DNA of 64,000 nucleotides from Prorocentrum cordatum (Eukaryota > Sar > Dinophyceae > Prorocentrales > Prorocentraceae): NCBI GenBank assembly GCA_963575745.1, contig CAUYUJ010018333.1:27910-91909 (forward strand). The letters are read 5' to 3'. Shown here in pieces: positions 10,954 through 22,510 of the stretch (position 1 is its first letter; every line of letters begins with the position of its first letter). The notes under the pieces were generated by a model. That model did not search any database. It was not told the origin of the DNA and worked only from the letters and a program-made list of their open reading frames with translations. The translations under genes and the position numbers were made by a program.

Positions 10954-12640
10954 TATCCAGGAGGTAAAATGCAGCGCCTTGTTCACCGCGCGAGCGCTGG
11001 ATCGGCCCGCCAGAGCGCGGACCCCGATGCGATGCGACACTGGCTGAACAAGGGCTGGGCCGAGCACCGGATTCGCCGCTGGCATTCTCTTCGCAATGTT
11101 GAACGGGATGGCGAGGGCATAGTCATCCGCTCCAAATGGAAAGGGGCTGTCTAAACACGAGGGCCCCTTGTGGGGCGTGGTTCCAAGCGGGCCATTATCG
11201 AGGGGCGTGGGCTTTGCTGAGGTGTTGCTGCATTGTTCGAGTATGCCGACCATCCGCTCGGCTGCCCCATGTCGCGCCCATCAAGGGGCCCCAACTATCG
11301 CAAGACACCGTGGGTCTGGTCTCGCGGTGATTGTCGGGGTCGCTGCGCGGATCCGAACATGGCACCAAGCAGCGAGCAGTTGGCGTGCTTGGACTACGAT
11401 CGAGCGACAGCTCAGGAAATAGCCCAATCCGAGAGAATATGAGAATCTTTCACCTGCTCATTATTTAACGACGTTCAATCGTGCGTGGGCTGCGGGGGAA
11501 CCTGCTTTGCCCAGACAATAAAGAGGACAATCGGGAAGAATGCGATGAAGCGGAAGACATGGCCCAGGCAGTGGACCCCGCAGCAGCGGCTCCTGCAGGG
11601 CGCGCCTCGGATTACCCCAGCCCCCTTTCTATTCCTAGAGACGTCACTTATTGCCAGGGGGGCCTTGTTGATCTTGCGGGTATCATCGCGGGAGATATGG
11701 ATCTTCCCCCGGGGAGATTAGTCGCCTACCGCGTTGGGCGGGCTGTTGACGAAAGGCTGGCCACTACTCAAGATAACCTGGCCATCAGGGGCAAGGCTGC
11801 CTTTGGCAATGTGTTCCTCAGAGAGCCTGATGGGGCGGGCCTTAACCCCGGCAGAGGGCCCATGCGCTATGGGCCGCGGGCGCCAACAGGGGCAAAGCGC
11901 GCGGCACCTCCTCCCAAAACAAGGTTCGGTCCAAAGGAATAGCAGCATGCATTTGTGCTTGAATCCGTGAGTTCTTCGAGCAAGCCTACGCCAATCGGTC
12001 CTGGTCAGCTCAGGCCACCGGCTAAACAGAAGAATCTGAAACGCCCAGGCGACCCCAATCTTGGCGATTGCAAGCATCAACGACCTGCGGGGCAACCTGC
12101 TGATCGACGTCGATCCAGAGGGCCAGCAGTGACAGCCGCAGCAGCTGTATTCAAAGGCGCCCGCGCTCCTACTCCAAAGGGTCATGTCCCACGTCGCGGC
12201 CCAACACATGGCCGGGCGCAGAGCTGGCCAGGCGCCGACGCTGGAGGGATCATCACGGGATTCTTCTTCATCGAGGCGCGGTGCCGAGCAGAAATAGCGG
12301 GGAATTGCATCAATGGCATCAGGGGCAGCTCCCAAAGACAAGAAGCGCGAGCACTGCAACATTTACGCCTGTCTGTGGGGCAGCGATCGTGCCTCTCAAG
12401 CTAGCAGCCATTTCGGGGCGCGCGGCCGCCCCTCACACTCGGCGCCCACACTCGCTCTGCACACTCGCACTTCGCACTCGCGCCCCGCGCTCGCCCCCGC
12501 AATTGCCCCCCGCGCAGTGCGCCCACGCGCGCGCTGCATGCTCGCACCCACCCCCCGCGCTTTGCGCCCGCGCGACACGAGCGCGAGGCGCGGGTCAACT
12601 CGGCGCGCTAAGCCGGGGACGCCCACCCCGCGGTCAATTC
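10954..12640 (+). other. Unassigned retroelement spacer
   Basis: Open frames 10969-11154 and 11481-11942 have no recognisable features. Hairpin motifs occur at 10914-10927, 11492-11505 and 12087-12100. From about 12420 the sequence is rich in GCGCCC/CTCGC and degrades into a minisatellite. Confidence 0.4.
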
Positions 12641-12649
12641 GAATTTCGC

Positions 12650-13240
12650 ATTCAAGGAATAGCTCGGACAACCAACTCGCGAAATCCATTCGGCACCTCC
12701 AATCGCGAAGCCGCGGCGGCAAATCAACTCGGCACATCAACCTGCGAACTCAACTCGGCAGGCCGCCCCGCGAAATCTACTCTCTAGATCAACTCTTTCA
12801 ATCAGGTCTATAAATCAACTCGGCAAATCAACTCGGGAAATCAACTAGGCAAACCAACTCGGGAAACCTACCTGAGACATCAATGCGGGAAATCAACCCG
12901 GGGATCCAACTCGCACGTCGCATTTGGAATGGCAAGTCAAAGCCCAAGAAGTCAACGCCAAATCAGCTCGCCATCTCAGCGGTCCGCGCAAGCCAACTCC
13001 GCGCACCAATTCGGGAAATCAACTCGGCAAATCCACGCTGTGCATCAACTCTGCGAATCAGTTCTGTAAATCAACTCGGCAAATCAACGCTGTAACTGAA
13101 CTCGGTCAGTGTGTCAGCCAACTCGGCAATTCAACTCGGGAAATCAAGTCGGCAAATCAACTTTGCAAATAAACTCGGCAAATCAAGTCGGCAAACCAAC
13201 TCGGGAAATCAACTCCTCTAATCAAGTCAGTAAATCAACT
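12650..13240. repeat. AATCAACTCGGC minisatellite
   Basis: About 590 bp of degenerate 12-17-bp units (AAATCAACTCGG, AATCAACTCGGCA). It interrupts the polyprotein region and is not expected in a retroelement, so it was probably expanded after insertion. Confidence 0.85.
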
Positions 13241-13530
13241 AGGGGTTTTGTGGGGTGTGAGTCTGGGGTGCGAGTGTGTGCGTAGACTGTGGGGGTGGAT
13301 TGTGGTGTGTGTGTGTGGTGCGCGTGTGGGCGTAGAGTGCGGGGTGTGAGTGTGGGGTTTGAGTGTGTGCGTGCAGTGTGGGGCGCGCGAGTGCGCGTGG
13401 ACTGGGCGTAGAGTGCGGTCGCGAGTGTGAGAGGCGAGCATGGAGTGCGAGTGTCGGCATGGAGCGCGGGCGCGAGCGCGAGTGTGTTCGGCGAGCGTGG
13501 GCGTCGAGCGTGGCGCGTATCTGGCCTTGG
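13241..13530. repeat. GTGTGGGCGTAGAGTGCG minisatellite
   Basis: G/T-rich units of roughly 18-24 bp (GTGCGAGTGTGGGCGTAGAG). Adjacent to the previous array but with a different unit. Confidence 0.75.
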
Positions 13531-14130
13531 GCTAGCGCTGGCCCCTCGGACATGCACAATGCAGCATCAGCGAGAAGGCGCGCCCTGACTTCGACATCAG
13601 CACCCCTCGGAGCACCCCGTCGGACTCCCAGAGGATCCGCAGGCGCCGCCTCATCATCGGCAGGCGCCCGCGCACCTGCAGCACCGGCAGCGGCCGTATC
13701 TGTAGGACGGGCTGGCGAGCCAGATCGGAGTTCCGCGGGGCATCCTGCTCTTACTCTCGAATTGCTGTTGAGTGCAGACAGTATTTGGAATGTATACGCA
13801 CCGCCAGGCGCACGAAGATCAACCCAGCATATCGCCCTCATATCGACGATGGGTCGGATCGATACGTCGCGGTGACGTGCGACGTCAGGGATGCTGCCGT
13901 CACTGCTGACCAGGCCGCTCACACGCGTCAGCTTGTGCGCAATCTCCGGCGCGGGCGCCGGGCTCTCGCGTATCTACCCGAGAAGGGCTACTTGATGGGA
14001 ATCCGAAAGGAAAATGGAGTTGTTGGACCAGATTTGGTCCACGAGGAGAAGCGTGCTGCTCAGGGCGGCCCACCGCTGCTACTCGCCACAAACCATTCCA
14101 CAACGACAGTATTTCTGATAGGTTTCTGAG
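13531..14130 (+). other. Unassigned polyprotein-like segment
   Basis: A frame through 13735-13748 reads SSAGHPALTLELLLSADSIWN and another (13785-14129) continues for 114 codons. No domain is recognised. A 6-bp-stem hairpin lies at 13946-13961. Confidence 0.35.
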
Positions 14131-14134
14131 AGCA

Positions 14135-14640
14135 GCACCGTCTCTCGACGAATTCGATAGGCGGGTGGGGCTCTCGGAGCTGCTCGACAAGTGGCCACCT
14201 GGGGATTGTGATCGTTACCACGCCAAACATCTGGAGACTGTCCGGCGCTGTCTCAGCGACGGCCATAGGGCATATCAAGCACCTGTGCATATTTTGACCG
14301 GCATGGTCGACAACGCTGGCGCTGGCATGCGAAAAAACAGAATCCATATCAAGAAGTGCAAGTATGCTTCGGAGACTCACGATGCGTACTTCATACGCCC
14401 AAGTAATGGACGCAGCAGTCCCGGGATCAAGTGCCCTGAGTCATTGTATATGAGGATAGCGGATTTGACCATTCCAGGGGTACCTGGTTATACCATTCAT
14501 GGTACCGCGTGGGAGAATATCCCGAGTATACTTCGCACAGGACTGTCATGTTGGTCGAATTACAGCTGAGTTTCATTATGCTCTCGCCGGAGATCAAGAT
14601 GCAGCAAATCGCCATGGAGAGATACCCCGCGGGCTCACGA
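14135..14640 (+). pseudogene. Tpt1/KptA-like tRNA 2'-phosphotransferase fragment
   Basis: The Tpt1/KptA family removes the 2'-phosphate left at tRNA splice junctions, using NAD+. In frame from 14135 to the TGA at 14567, RRVGLSELLDKWPPGD resembles the N-terminal winged part. IRPSNGRSSPGIK fits the conserved Arg-Ala-x-Gly-His-Ser region. HGTAWENIPSILRTGL (14498-14545) fits the His-Gly-Thr...Ile...Gly-Leu motif of the catalytic half. After a frameshift, FHYALAGDQDAA (14570-14605) takes the place of the His-x-His-[FL]-[AS] motif. The catalytic His is present, but the family's Gly-His-Ser is Gly-Arg-Ser here. With the stop and frameshift it cannot be a full enzyme. It lies between gag and protease of the retroelement; whether it was part of the ancestral polyprotein or a nested pseudogene is open. 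Confidence 0.5.
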
Positions 14641-14863
14641 GCTCAGGGGCCTTCGCTAAGAGCTCCACCGCATCGCGGTGATAATGGCGAGCAACGCGAC
14701 GAGCAACCACACCTGCGGGGCAACCTGTTTCATCAGCCACTGTGGTGCAGGTGACAGCAGCCGCCGCGCTTGCTAGTGATGCGCCCATGCCATAAATAGC
14801 TGAAGCAGCCAACAACGCAGGGGCACCTGCTGCGACCGCACCGACAGCATTGCCTCCAATGAT

Positions 14864-15761
14864 ATGTGGCTGGGGCGTATGGAGAGAGCCACCGAGAGGA
14901 GCGCACAGTGGCTTCAAGCTCCACCTACATACGCGCCCTATGGGCGGGACGTCCGCCCGCGCAGCCAGCGCAGGGCGGGGGGCCCAGTGAGCGTGCGCAG
15001 CGGCAACAGTGCGACATCCGAGCGCCACATGCTACGCGCTGTGTTGATAGTGAACGCAGATGGCCAGGTAGCCCTGCGCGCCGAAGAGGATGCTTTCTTG
15101 AATATGCCGCTCTCATCTCCACCGCGCCCGCACATTTGCGACGAGCGCCCGGCGGCCTGGATTTTCGAGCAGGGCCCCATCACGGAGGAAGAGGCCCGCG
15201 AGAGCATGACCGTCTTCACGTCCTTGACCAGGAACGATTGGGTGTTGGAGCAGAGGCGCCGCAAGGGCATGCATGGCACTGCGCTATCCGAAGTGCCAGG
15301 TCTCTTCGGAGAACGCCGCGAATTGGCCCTGGCCGCGAACAGTGGGACCATGGTGGATGGGGCGCCGACGATCCTTCCAGACATTGGCAGCAACATCAAC
15401 ATCGTCGTTCTGATAACGGCACAGACGCTTGAACGCGTATCCCGCTCTCGCGGACACGATATCGAGAAGCTGAACCAGGCGAAGATGCTCTACGTGTCTG
15501 GGGCGGGGCACGGTGCCGCTGCATGCGACGAGCCCTTGCATTGCAACATTGCGCGCGAGGGGGGGGGGGGGTCCAGCGGGGCAACCTGCGCCGAAACTTG
15601 AGACCTACTCAGCTAACGCGGCTGAGAGCCCAAGGGGAAGCGCCCCTGCTATCCTGGGTTTGAGGGGCATGTCCAATATAAGGAGCATCTTGATTCTGGA
15701 GCAGGGGCGCGAGAACATGGTCACCCCCGGCTCTGAGATGCACAAGCTTCTCCATGGGTAG
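14864..15761 (+). pseudogene. Retroelement aspartic protease region
   Basis: A frame of 245 codons (14864-15601) ends in a retropepsin-like stretch: ILPDIGSNINIVV with the DIGS active-site motif at 15380-15391 (families normally have D-[TS]-G-[AS]), then VSGAGHGAAACDE. The homologous frame continues after a shift at about 15576 as ETYSANAAE and APAILGLRGMSNIRSILILE to 15761. Ile replaces Thr/Ser in the active-site loop, and the frameshift breaks the protein. Gag-protease-integrase order is typical of copia elements. Confidence 0.6.
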
Positions 15762-17595
15762 GGCGCCAGAGTGCTTGACCTGATGAAAACGCACCCAGGG
15801 CATCTGGCGCTCAAGGTCGACGGGTGCGGGGCCGCGACCGAGGGCAAAGGGTCGGTGACGTTGTTACTATTACGGCCAATCTTCACTGCGACGATACCCC
15901 GTTGTTTGTCAAGGAGGCAGCTGACGCAGAGCCAGTCGCGAGGCAACCTGCATCGAGCAGTGCGGGGACACCCGCTGTGAGCGATACCCATACATGCATG
16001 ATGTCTCAGGATACCAAGGGCATCAGCGTCTCCATCAACGAAGAGTCGCTTGCTTTCGCGATCTAGTCTTTGGTGAATATCACCCTGAAGACTTGGCGTC
16101 AAAAGAACGCGTCCTTCGGAAGTGTTCCCGCACCGGCGGACCAGGACTTCGCCTTGTGGAACTTGCAGGCGAAGGTCTATCAGGCCATCTACGAGGAGGG
16201 CAGCAAGTAGACGCCGCCTGACGCGAAAGCAGGGACACTTGCGGGAGGGGGCGATGCCGCTGAGAAGTTCGATATTTTCACTTCGAGCAGCGGCTCAGCA
16301 GCGCAGCGTGGCGCGGGGATTTGGACGCCCCCATCGCGTGAACATGAGTGACGGGGGCAGGCGCGCGCCACGGCCATTCGCGCTTGCTCCGACAGGCCGA
16401 ACGCTGAGGTTCTGTCATCTAGCGCGGGGGAACCTTCATTATGTTCCCAGGCGCCAGCTGTCCGCGCCAGTGACATTGGTAAGCCCGGCTGTGTGGCTGC
16501 CAAGCACAGCAGTGGGCCCGGTTGTGTGGCCGCTGCAGCGAATGGCCGCTCATCGCATCGTTAACATTTTCGTGCACTTGTCATTGGGGACATGCGGGCA
16601 GCTTGCGCTTGACTCCGAGCTCGTGGTTGCATGTGCTACCGTATCGCACATGCAGAGGTTATGACCTCTGCTGGTGCCCAGTTTCTTCGGTGCCCTACTT
16701 TTTGGGGATTATCAATTGCTATGGGTGGCAACGCCCGCTGTCTGATACGTTAGGTTGCCAGGAAAGCGGGCAGGGCCAGATGGTCAACGCATCCAAAGTT
16801 TGATGACTAAGGCTCGGGCTCTACGTATGTCTTTAGTACTTGTCGGACCACCAGGTTATTTCTGGAAACAAGGTCCCATACGAGATGCCATTGAAGATCT
16901 AGACTTGCAGGTCATGCGTGTGCGATGTTGCCACTTCGGTGTGAAACACGACCGTTGAAGTAAGTTGCCTAGCGGATCATATCTGCAGGCGGCAACTACC
17001 CACGCGCGCATCCCAACCAGCTGGTGGAGATGCACTCGCCAAGCTGCAGGGGCATCTGCCCAACTTGCCGAGCACGAATCGGACTGGCACGTCCAAACTG
17101 TTCAGAAGGCAGGAAGGCGCAGCAAAACACTGGCCATCATGACCGCGAGTTTGATTGATCAAATTGATTTGCACAAGACAAAGAGAAACCGCACAAGTGC
17201 TGTACACCTTAGCATTCACACACGAGTGGATAAAGGGGGTTCGAACTTGCGTTCAGTCTCCAAAGAATGGCCCTGAATGGGGCCATGCCGCAAGACGGGT
17301 AACGATGACACCGACGGATGCTCGCGTCAAACAAAAGAAAAGCAGAAAGCCGATCAAGAAGCGGTCATCGCGCCACGCAAGATACCCAAGGTAGCCGAAG
17401 AAGGCATGGACGACTGCTGTGACGACCTAAAGGGTTTCGGATCTAGTGCTTACTACACCGACGTCCCCCTTGACTCCGACACGGAAAGCGAAGATGAAGA
17501 GGAAGCTTTCATCGCGTTATCTGCGGGTTTGCCCGCTGACTCACGCAGATGCATTCTCCAGAATCCCAACGTTTGCTTGTCGACGGCATAACAAG
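15762..17595 (+). other. Polyprotein spacer with several AGxPA motifs
   Basis: Fragments of one broken polyprotein: SGHLALKVDG-like text near 15800-15825, an 80-codon frame at 15824-16066 with ARQPA and AGTPA, a segment near 16081-16320 (DFALWNLQAKVYQAIYEEG) and an acidic segment 17277-17591 (DSDTESEDEEE, AGLPADSRR). No known domain. Confidence 0.45.
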
Positions 17596-18347
17596 GTTGA
17601 TGCGTTGGAGCTATGTGCAGGAAGTGGGGTACATCGCAGTTGGCATTCCGCCGAGGTCTGTCTTCCGGAGGAAACTTAGACTCACGATTATATGGTGACC
17701 TTGGAAACAAATATGTCCAGGATGCACTGATGCATTGTTTAGACGTGTGCATCGTCACTGTTGTCATACTACAATCCAATTGGGGAGAGACGGGGTTGCC
17801 TTCCTATTTCAACTCAGAAGTCAACTATGACACTTGGTAGGGACACCGACCTTCCACATGTCATGTGTGGTGGACAAATTGCCATGCGCCAAAACGACCG
17901 TCGACGTTTTTACTTATGAGAACAACCAGTGGGTGCTTGGGTGGATCAGATTCCGCCATGGACCACATTGGCCAAGTAAGGGCACTTGCGAAGTGAGTAC
18001 GGAACAATGTGCTTCTGGCTTACGTGATTCCCATGGGGTATTGTTTCGAAAACCGACCGAGATTATGGCCAACCATCGCCTTCTTTTTTTTTGAACGAAA
18101 GCGATGCGTTGGCGATTGTCAACATGCATCGGTCTGTAACAAAGAACTGTCCATGGCTGCACATTATACTCCAAGGATGCAGTCTCCTATTGCCAGTGCA
18201 GTCCAGATTGCACACGATATATTCCAAGTAAACCGTGGTACCCTTTATGGTCACCCTTATTCGTCCACCGCGCTTGTCAACAACACAAGGGCATTTGATT
18301 TGGACGATCCAACTACCCCTCGGCAACCGGACGGGTCGATCACATGA
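17596..18347 (+). pseudogene. Rossmann/SAM-methyltransferase-like segment of the polyprotein
   Basis: VDALELCAGSG (17596-17628) is a good motif I of class I SAM-dependent methyltransferases. A one-base shift at about 17626 is needed to continue into GTSQLAFRRGLSSGGN and then LPSYFNSEVNYDTW (to 17840). Further on, after more shifts, comes the stretch GVLFRKPTEIMANHRLLF (18036-18092), typical of this dinoflagellate copia group. Cytosine-methyltransferase-bearing LTR retrotransposons are known from dinoflagellates. Here no Pro-Cys catalytic motif is visible, so only a methyltransferase-like fold is claimed. The segment is a pseudogene. Confidence 0.5.
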
Positions 18348-18395
18348 CCGCCAGCGGGAGGGTTAGGATGTTTTGCGTGTTCAGATAATTTCAAC

Positions 18396-18917
18396 ATGCA
18401 TTCTCTTTCACTTGACAGAATCCCGAAGTTTTGCAGGTGGTGTGATAAAGAGGGCGACCATTGGGAGTGTCCCAATTGCAAGAATAACTACGGCCAGAAC
18501 AAGCCTGGACACTTACGGACACCTGGGAAATGCAAGTTTGCCGAACCTTGGAAACTGTCTGGCAATCACGGGCAGGCACCGTCTGCCCCCGCCGAACCAG
18601 CAGCACCGCCATCCGATGCACAAGCCGCAGCACCTTTTAGCGACCAAGAGCACCAACGTCCACCTCCAGAGCCATTTCCACAGCTGGCGCCAGCAGCCAC
18701 GACATTATATCAGGCAGACATGCTGCTGAACCAGTTTCGAGGCAGTTCGGATGACCGCGTCCGACTGCCGCAGGTCAGAGTCAGACGTTGCCGACATACC
18801 CACCTCCACCGCCACCTGCGGGTAACCCTGCTGCACGCCCACGGCTTCCAGACTGGTCAAGGTTCCATGTGCAAATCAGATTACATAACCGACGAAGCCT
18901 TGATTCAAGAGTGGTAG
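18396..18917 (+). pseudogene. Cys-rich zinc-binding and Pro-rich polyprotein segment
   Basis: FCRWCDKEGDHWECPNCK (near 18430-18485) gives Cys-x2-Cys ... His-x2-Cys-x2-Cys, a plausible zinc site, followed by a Pro/Ala-rich linker. A hairpin AGNPA motif occurs at 18818-18831 in the frame that reads PPPPPAGNPAARP. It precedes the integrase as a linker between protease/methyltransferase-like and integrase parts. Confidence 0.5.
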
Positions 18918-18926
18918 CGTGGTAGC

Positions 18927-19445
18927 ATGCGTTGGTTCCATGCGAAAGAGCTTAAGACGAGACTCATATTAACCAGGGCAGGGTTGGACAGCGCCAGTCT
19001 CAACCTGATCAAAGGTGTCTGCGACACGCGTCGGGAGTGCAGGTCTTTGGACAAGCCTGGGCATGCGTCTATGCCATCTACTGCACTGCCTGGCAAGTTC
19101 ATCGAAGAAGCCGAATGCGACCTCATGTTCCACAAACAAGACATTAGGATATTTCGCATCATCGGTCGTTGTATCCGTTTTGCCACTGGGATGGATATAC
19201 CGGACAAGACAATGACCAGTATCCTGGATGCGCGCCATCAGTGCTGGATGCAGTTTGGACCTGCAAAGGTACTCTACTCCGATGGAGAGGGCGCCCTCAA
19301 CAACGACACTGCGAAAGCGGTCCTTTAGGCAACAGGCGCTGAGCTGAGGATGCGCGCGCGAGGACAACTCGCTAAAACGGCCGAAGCCAGGAATGGCATA
19401 CTGCGCCATCTACTTCATGGCATGTTAGCTGAACCCAGCAGGTGA
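18927..19445 (+). pseudogene. Integrase core (DDE), interrupted
   Basis: The catalytic triad is readable in one frame: Asp in EAECDLMFHKQ (19119), Asp in VLYSDGEGALNND (19281) and Glu in TAEARNG (19383), spaced D-x53-D-x33-E. A TAG at 19326-19328 lies between the second Asp and the Glu. Upstream CDTRREC shows the remains of the zinc-binding region, with Arg in place of one Cys. Integrase-before-RT order marks the element as copia (Pseudoviridae type), not gypsy. Confidence 0.85.
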
Positions 19446-20075
19446 GACATATCCCTTGTGTTCACACGACTACTGCATGAAGCCCTGTTTGCCGCCGACG
19501 CATCCACCTTCTATAGTGAGGTGCTTCCATGCAGCGCCCTGTTTGGATGGCAGCCGGCAGTGCCCCCTGACTTGCCTGTTCTGGATTGCGAACAGCCGAC
19601 GGACATGTCGGATCGTTCTCGGGAACAGATGATACGCAAGGCGTGCATTGAAGCTATCACACAGGCCACTGCAGTAGCCAAGACCAATCGTGCATTACGC
19701 ACTAAGACAACTATCACCAGTCAGCACTACTACGATGAAGGAGATCTACTTGCCTACCATCGCCCCACTACTACGGAGGACGACTGGGGAGGCTGGAACG
19801 GTCCGTTCCCGGTCGCAAGAATTGACCCCGAAAGGGGTCCAGTCATCATTCGAGTGGGAAGCCGCGACGATCAAGTACAGCCCGGCGATGCACGACATTC
19901 GCTTTACATTGGAGCTCTGATAGCCAGGAAACTCGGCTCCGACAGCGCTGCGCTACGGACGGCGTCAACGTTCGTGGCCAGTCTGCCGGCGGGGAGACCT
20001 TTCATGACTTTTTGCTTATGTCCCGACCAAGAAGGGGACGCTTCAGATGACAATTGCAAGCCGACTATCTCCTAA
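19446..20075 (+). pseudogene. Integrase C-terminal half
   Basis: A 205-codon frame continues the integrase: LLHEALFAADASTFYSEV, then GWQPAVPPDLPVLD and EGDLLAYHRP, ending at the stop near 20073. The order and composition fit the region where copia integrases are followed by a basic and chromo-like tail. The frame itself is intact, but it is separated from the core by stops. Confidence 0.7.
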
Positions 20076-20361
20076 GGTACATGTGGCGATGCACTACCTC
20101 ATTAGAAACTTCTTCCGTATCGAGAACGTAGTTTCTGCTAGGCTGGCCAAGAGCATCCACAAGTTATTTCTGGTGGCTTACGCTGGATGTTGCACATTGG
20201 TCCACAATGACAGCGATGCGAACCCAGGATTTCATTACTATGGAGCAGAAGGCACCGCTCTTAACATTCATGGTATAACTGCATCAGCACATCTGAAAAT
20301 CATACAGTGTCTGAAGTCCACCAAACCTCATGCGGGCGCTTTGACCAAGACATGATCAAGT

Positions 20362-20975
20362 TTGAGGTGTTCGCAGATATACCGACACAAGACGGAATCG
20401 CCAGAGAAGCCCCAGAAGCCAAACCACCACAGGAGGATGGAGGGCGGCTTCCCACGGTATGAAGAATCGGAGGCGGAGGTCGAGGCACCTATTATGGAAG
20501 AGTGGCATACAGAACAACATGAACCACTGGAGGCAACTCCGCTAGAGGACCTTCTCACAGTACCCACGCACATGACTCCAGACAACAGTGCGCTGGTCAC
20601 TGTAGCTGAAGAACAGCGGGGCACCTGCCTAACTGGGGACACCCACGCGACTCCGACACGGAGGAGACGTATCATGACCCATTGTGCTCCACGGTCGAAG
20701 ATTGTTGTCGCGAGTTGGGCCCAGACGAAAACGTGCAATATGTCAGACTCTGCTGCGCGGCAGAAATGGCAAAGGTCGTCTTATCCGAACAACAGCATCG
20801 GATATTCGATGTTGACCGTGTTACCACCATGCGAGCATATGTCACCGCCACTGCAAAGCGAATTGCGGCCGTCAAGGGAAAAGACTTCCTCGTGAAGGCT
20901 GATATACAGGCGATTCTCGAGAAAGCATCGAAAGCCCCACGTACTGAACTCAAAACGTGGTTTGACCAACTGTGA
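20362..20975 (+). pseudogene. Integrase-RT linker
   Basis: Acidic frame 20362-20895, then frame 20682-20975 with helical text (AEMAKVVLSEQQHRIFDVD, KADIQAILEKASKAP). The switch of frame lies at the 13-nt hairpin variant 20616-20628, where one base is missing relative to the 14-nt form. Confidence 0.5.
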
Positions 20976-21723
20976 TTCAAAATGCCAACTACGTCTAAGG
21001 CGTCAAACATCATGGCTCCGAGGGGCGCGTATACATGGAAGTGCGCGAAGAACGGGAAGGGCGGGATGGAACGTACCATCAGATTACGCCTGGTGTTCTG
21101 AGGCGCCATGGACCTCGAGGCTTTCGACGTGGGACCCCCCTCAGGAACAGCCCGGCGGCCAAGCCAGAGGCCCCTCGCAAGCGCAGCAGCGTGCAAGAAG
21201 CAATGGGTAAATCTTTCCCTCGGCATCAACATGGCCTTCCTGAAAGGGTTGACCTATTGGGAATTTGCTGAGGCAGCTGGTGAGAAAGAACGTGTGGTGT
21301 GCTTTACTCTGCCGCCTGGATCGTCTACGGCACTTCGAACTCTTCCAGGAATCGACCACTACGACGAGTCGAAGCACTGCTTGCAGCGCCTCAAGCCAGG
21401 TTCTGGCACCGAGGACGCACCTCGAGCTTTTCCACTTCAGCTCAGAAGGACCACGAGAGGCTTCGGTCTTAGACCTTCGTCTTCGGACGAAGAGTTCGAG
21501 GCGAGCTACGACCTGCTCGTTGCCAAACATGTTGATGACATCAATATGGCCGGCATCGAGGACTCCATTGGCAAATGCGTCAGGTGCGTAGGGGACACAC
21601 ACCTTTTGTGAGTGTAAACTCAACGAGCATACATGCACCAATTGTGCTGCGAGGTATACCAATGATGATGGCGGCAATGGTTTGCTGGACCAAGGCGAAT
21701 ACACCCTGAACCTACCTTCGTCG
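20976..21723 (+). pseudogene. Reverse transcriptase (copia type), interrupted
   Basis: Recognisable blocks in order: KGGMERTIRLRL, then NMAFLKGLTYWEFAEAAGEK, VVCFTLPPGSSTALRTLPG, LKPGSGTEDAPRAF and the catalytic AKHVDDINMAG, with the Asp-Asp pair at 21534-21539. These are the conserved parts of the RVT_2 (Ty1/copia) family. Stops follow 21609 and frames change after the catalytic box, so the enzyme is broken. Confidence 0.88.
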
Positions 21724-22510
21724 ACGCTAACGCGAAGGCCTCCAAGATGGTTGCTGACATGTTCGTCCGCCTCACAGGCGCAGTGTCTTATGCATTGCTC
21801 ACCCAGGTGTGGTCGATGGTATATGTAGTCTCTCTACAACGTGTCCAAGATCCGAGTAATGTACAAGTGCCGCAACTGAGCGCGATTACCAGGAAGCTGC
21901 AGGCCAGCCCTAAGAAGGTCGTCTACCGAGCGATGACTCCCACGGGCGAAGTTGACCTGCGCAGCGACTCAGGTTAGCGACGCCTGGGTGGAGATGCCGA
22001 TGGCGAAGTCGAAGGCTAGGGCATGCGCGGGGCAGACCTGCCACGGCGTGGAAGCACGCCATCTGGCAAGCCTGTCGTTCACTTGATCACTGCGCACTGC
22101 AAGTCTCACCGCTTGCATTTCCGCTCGGGCTATTCAGCAGAGACACGAGCAGCAGCCCGCAACTTGGACAGCTATTGCACGAGCTCCATGCAAGGCCGCT
22201 AACTCCCACTCAGTTGAAAGACATTCTTGGGTTGGGTGGCCTGAGCATCCAGGTCGCGATGACCATAGATGCTGAGTAGGTTTGTAAGCTTTTGTGAAGC
22301 AAAGACTTGAAGAAGCCGGATGAGTCTACCCCCTTTGGACGCATCAGTTGGATACGACAGATGATGGAGCGAGGAATCGTGCATCATATTCAGTGGTGTG
22401 ACACCCGCGACATGACCGCGGACGGTCACACAAAGGGGAGCATCGACGGAGAGATGCTCCTACAGATCATGGGAGGTACGCAGTCCTTCAAACATGACTT
22501 AAAGCGTCAT
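21724..22510 (+). pseudogene. RNase H region, interrupted
   Basis: SPKKVVYRAMTPTGEVDLRS (~21908-21970) leads into the RNase H domain of copia elements. After several stops the C-terminus is clear at 22307-22505: ISWIRQMMERGIVHHIQW, then CDTRDMTADGHTKGSI and FKHDLKRH. The DTRDM-ADGHTKG block is diagnostic of the end of copia Pol. The 3' LTR begins about 180 bp downstream. Confidence 0.85.

Noticed and set aside
10939-10968. Bacterial-type ribosome binding site before the ATG at 10969 (CCAGGAGGTAAAATG)
   Set aside because: Context is a eukaryotic retroelement; a chance match.
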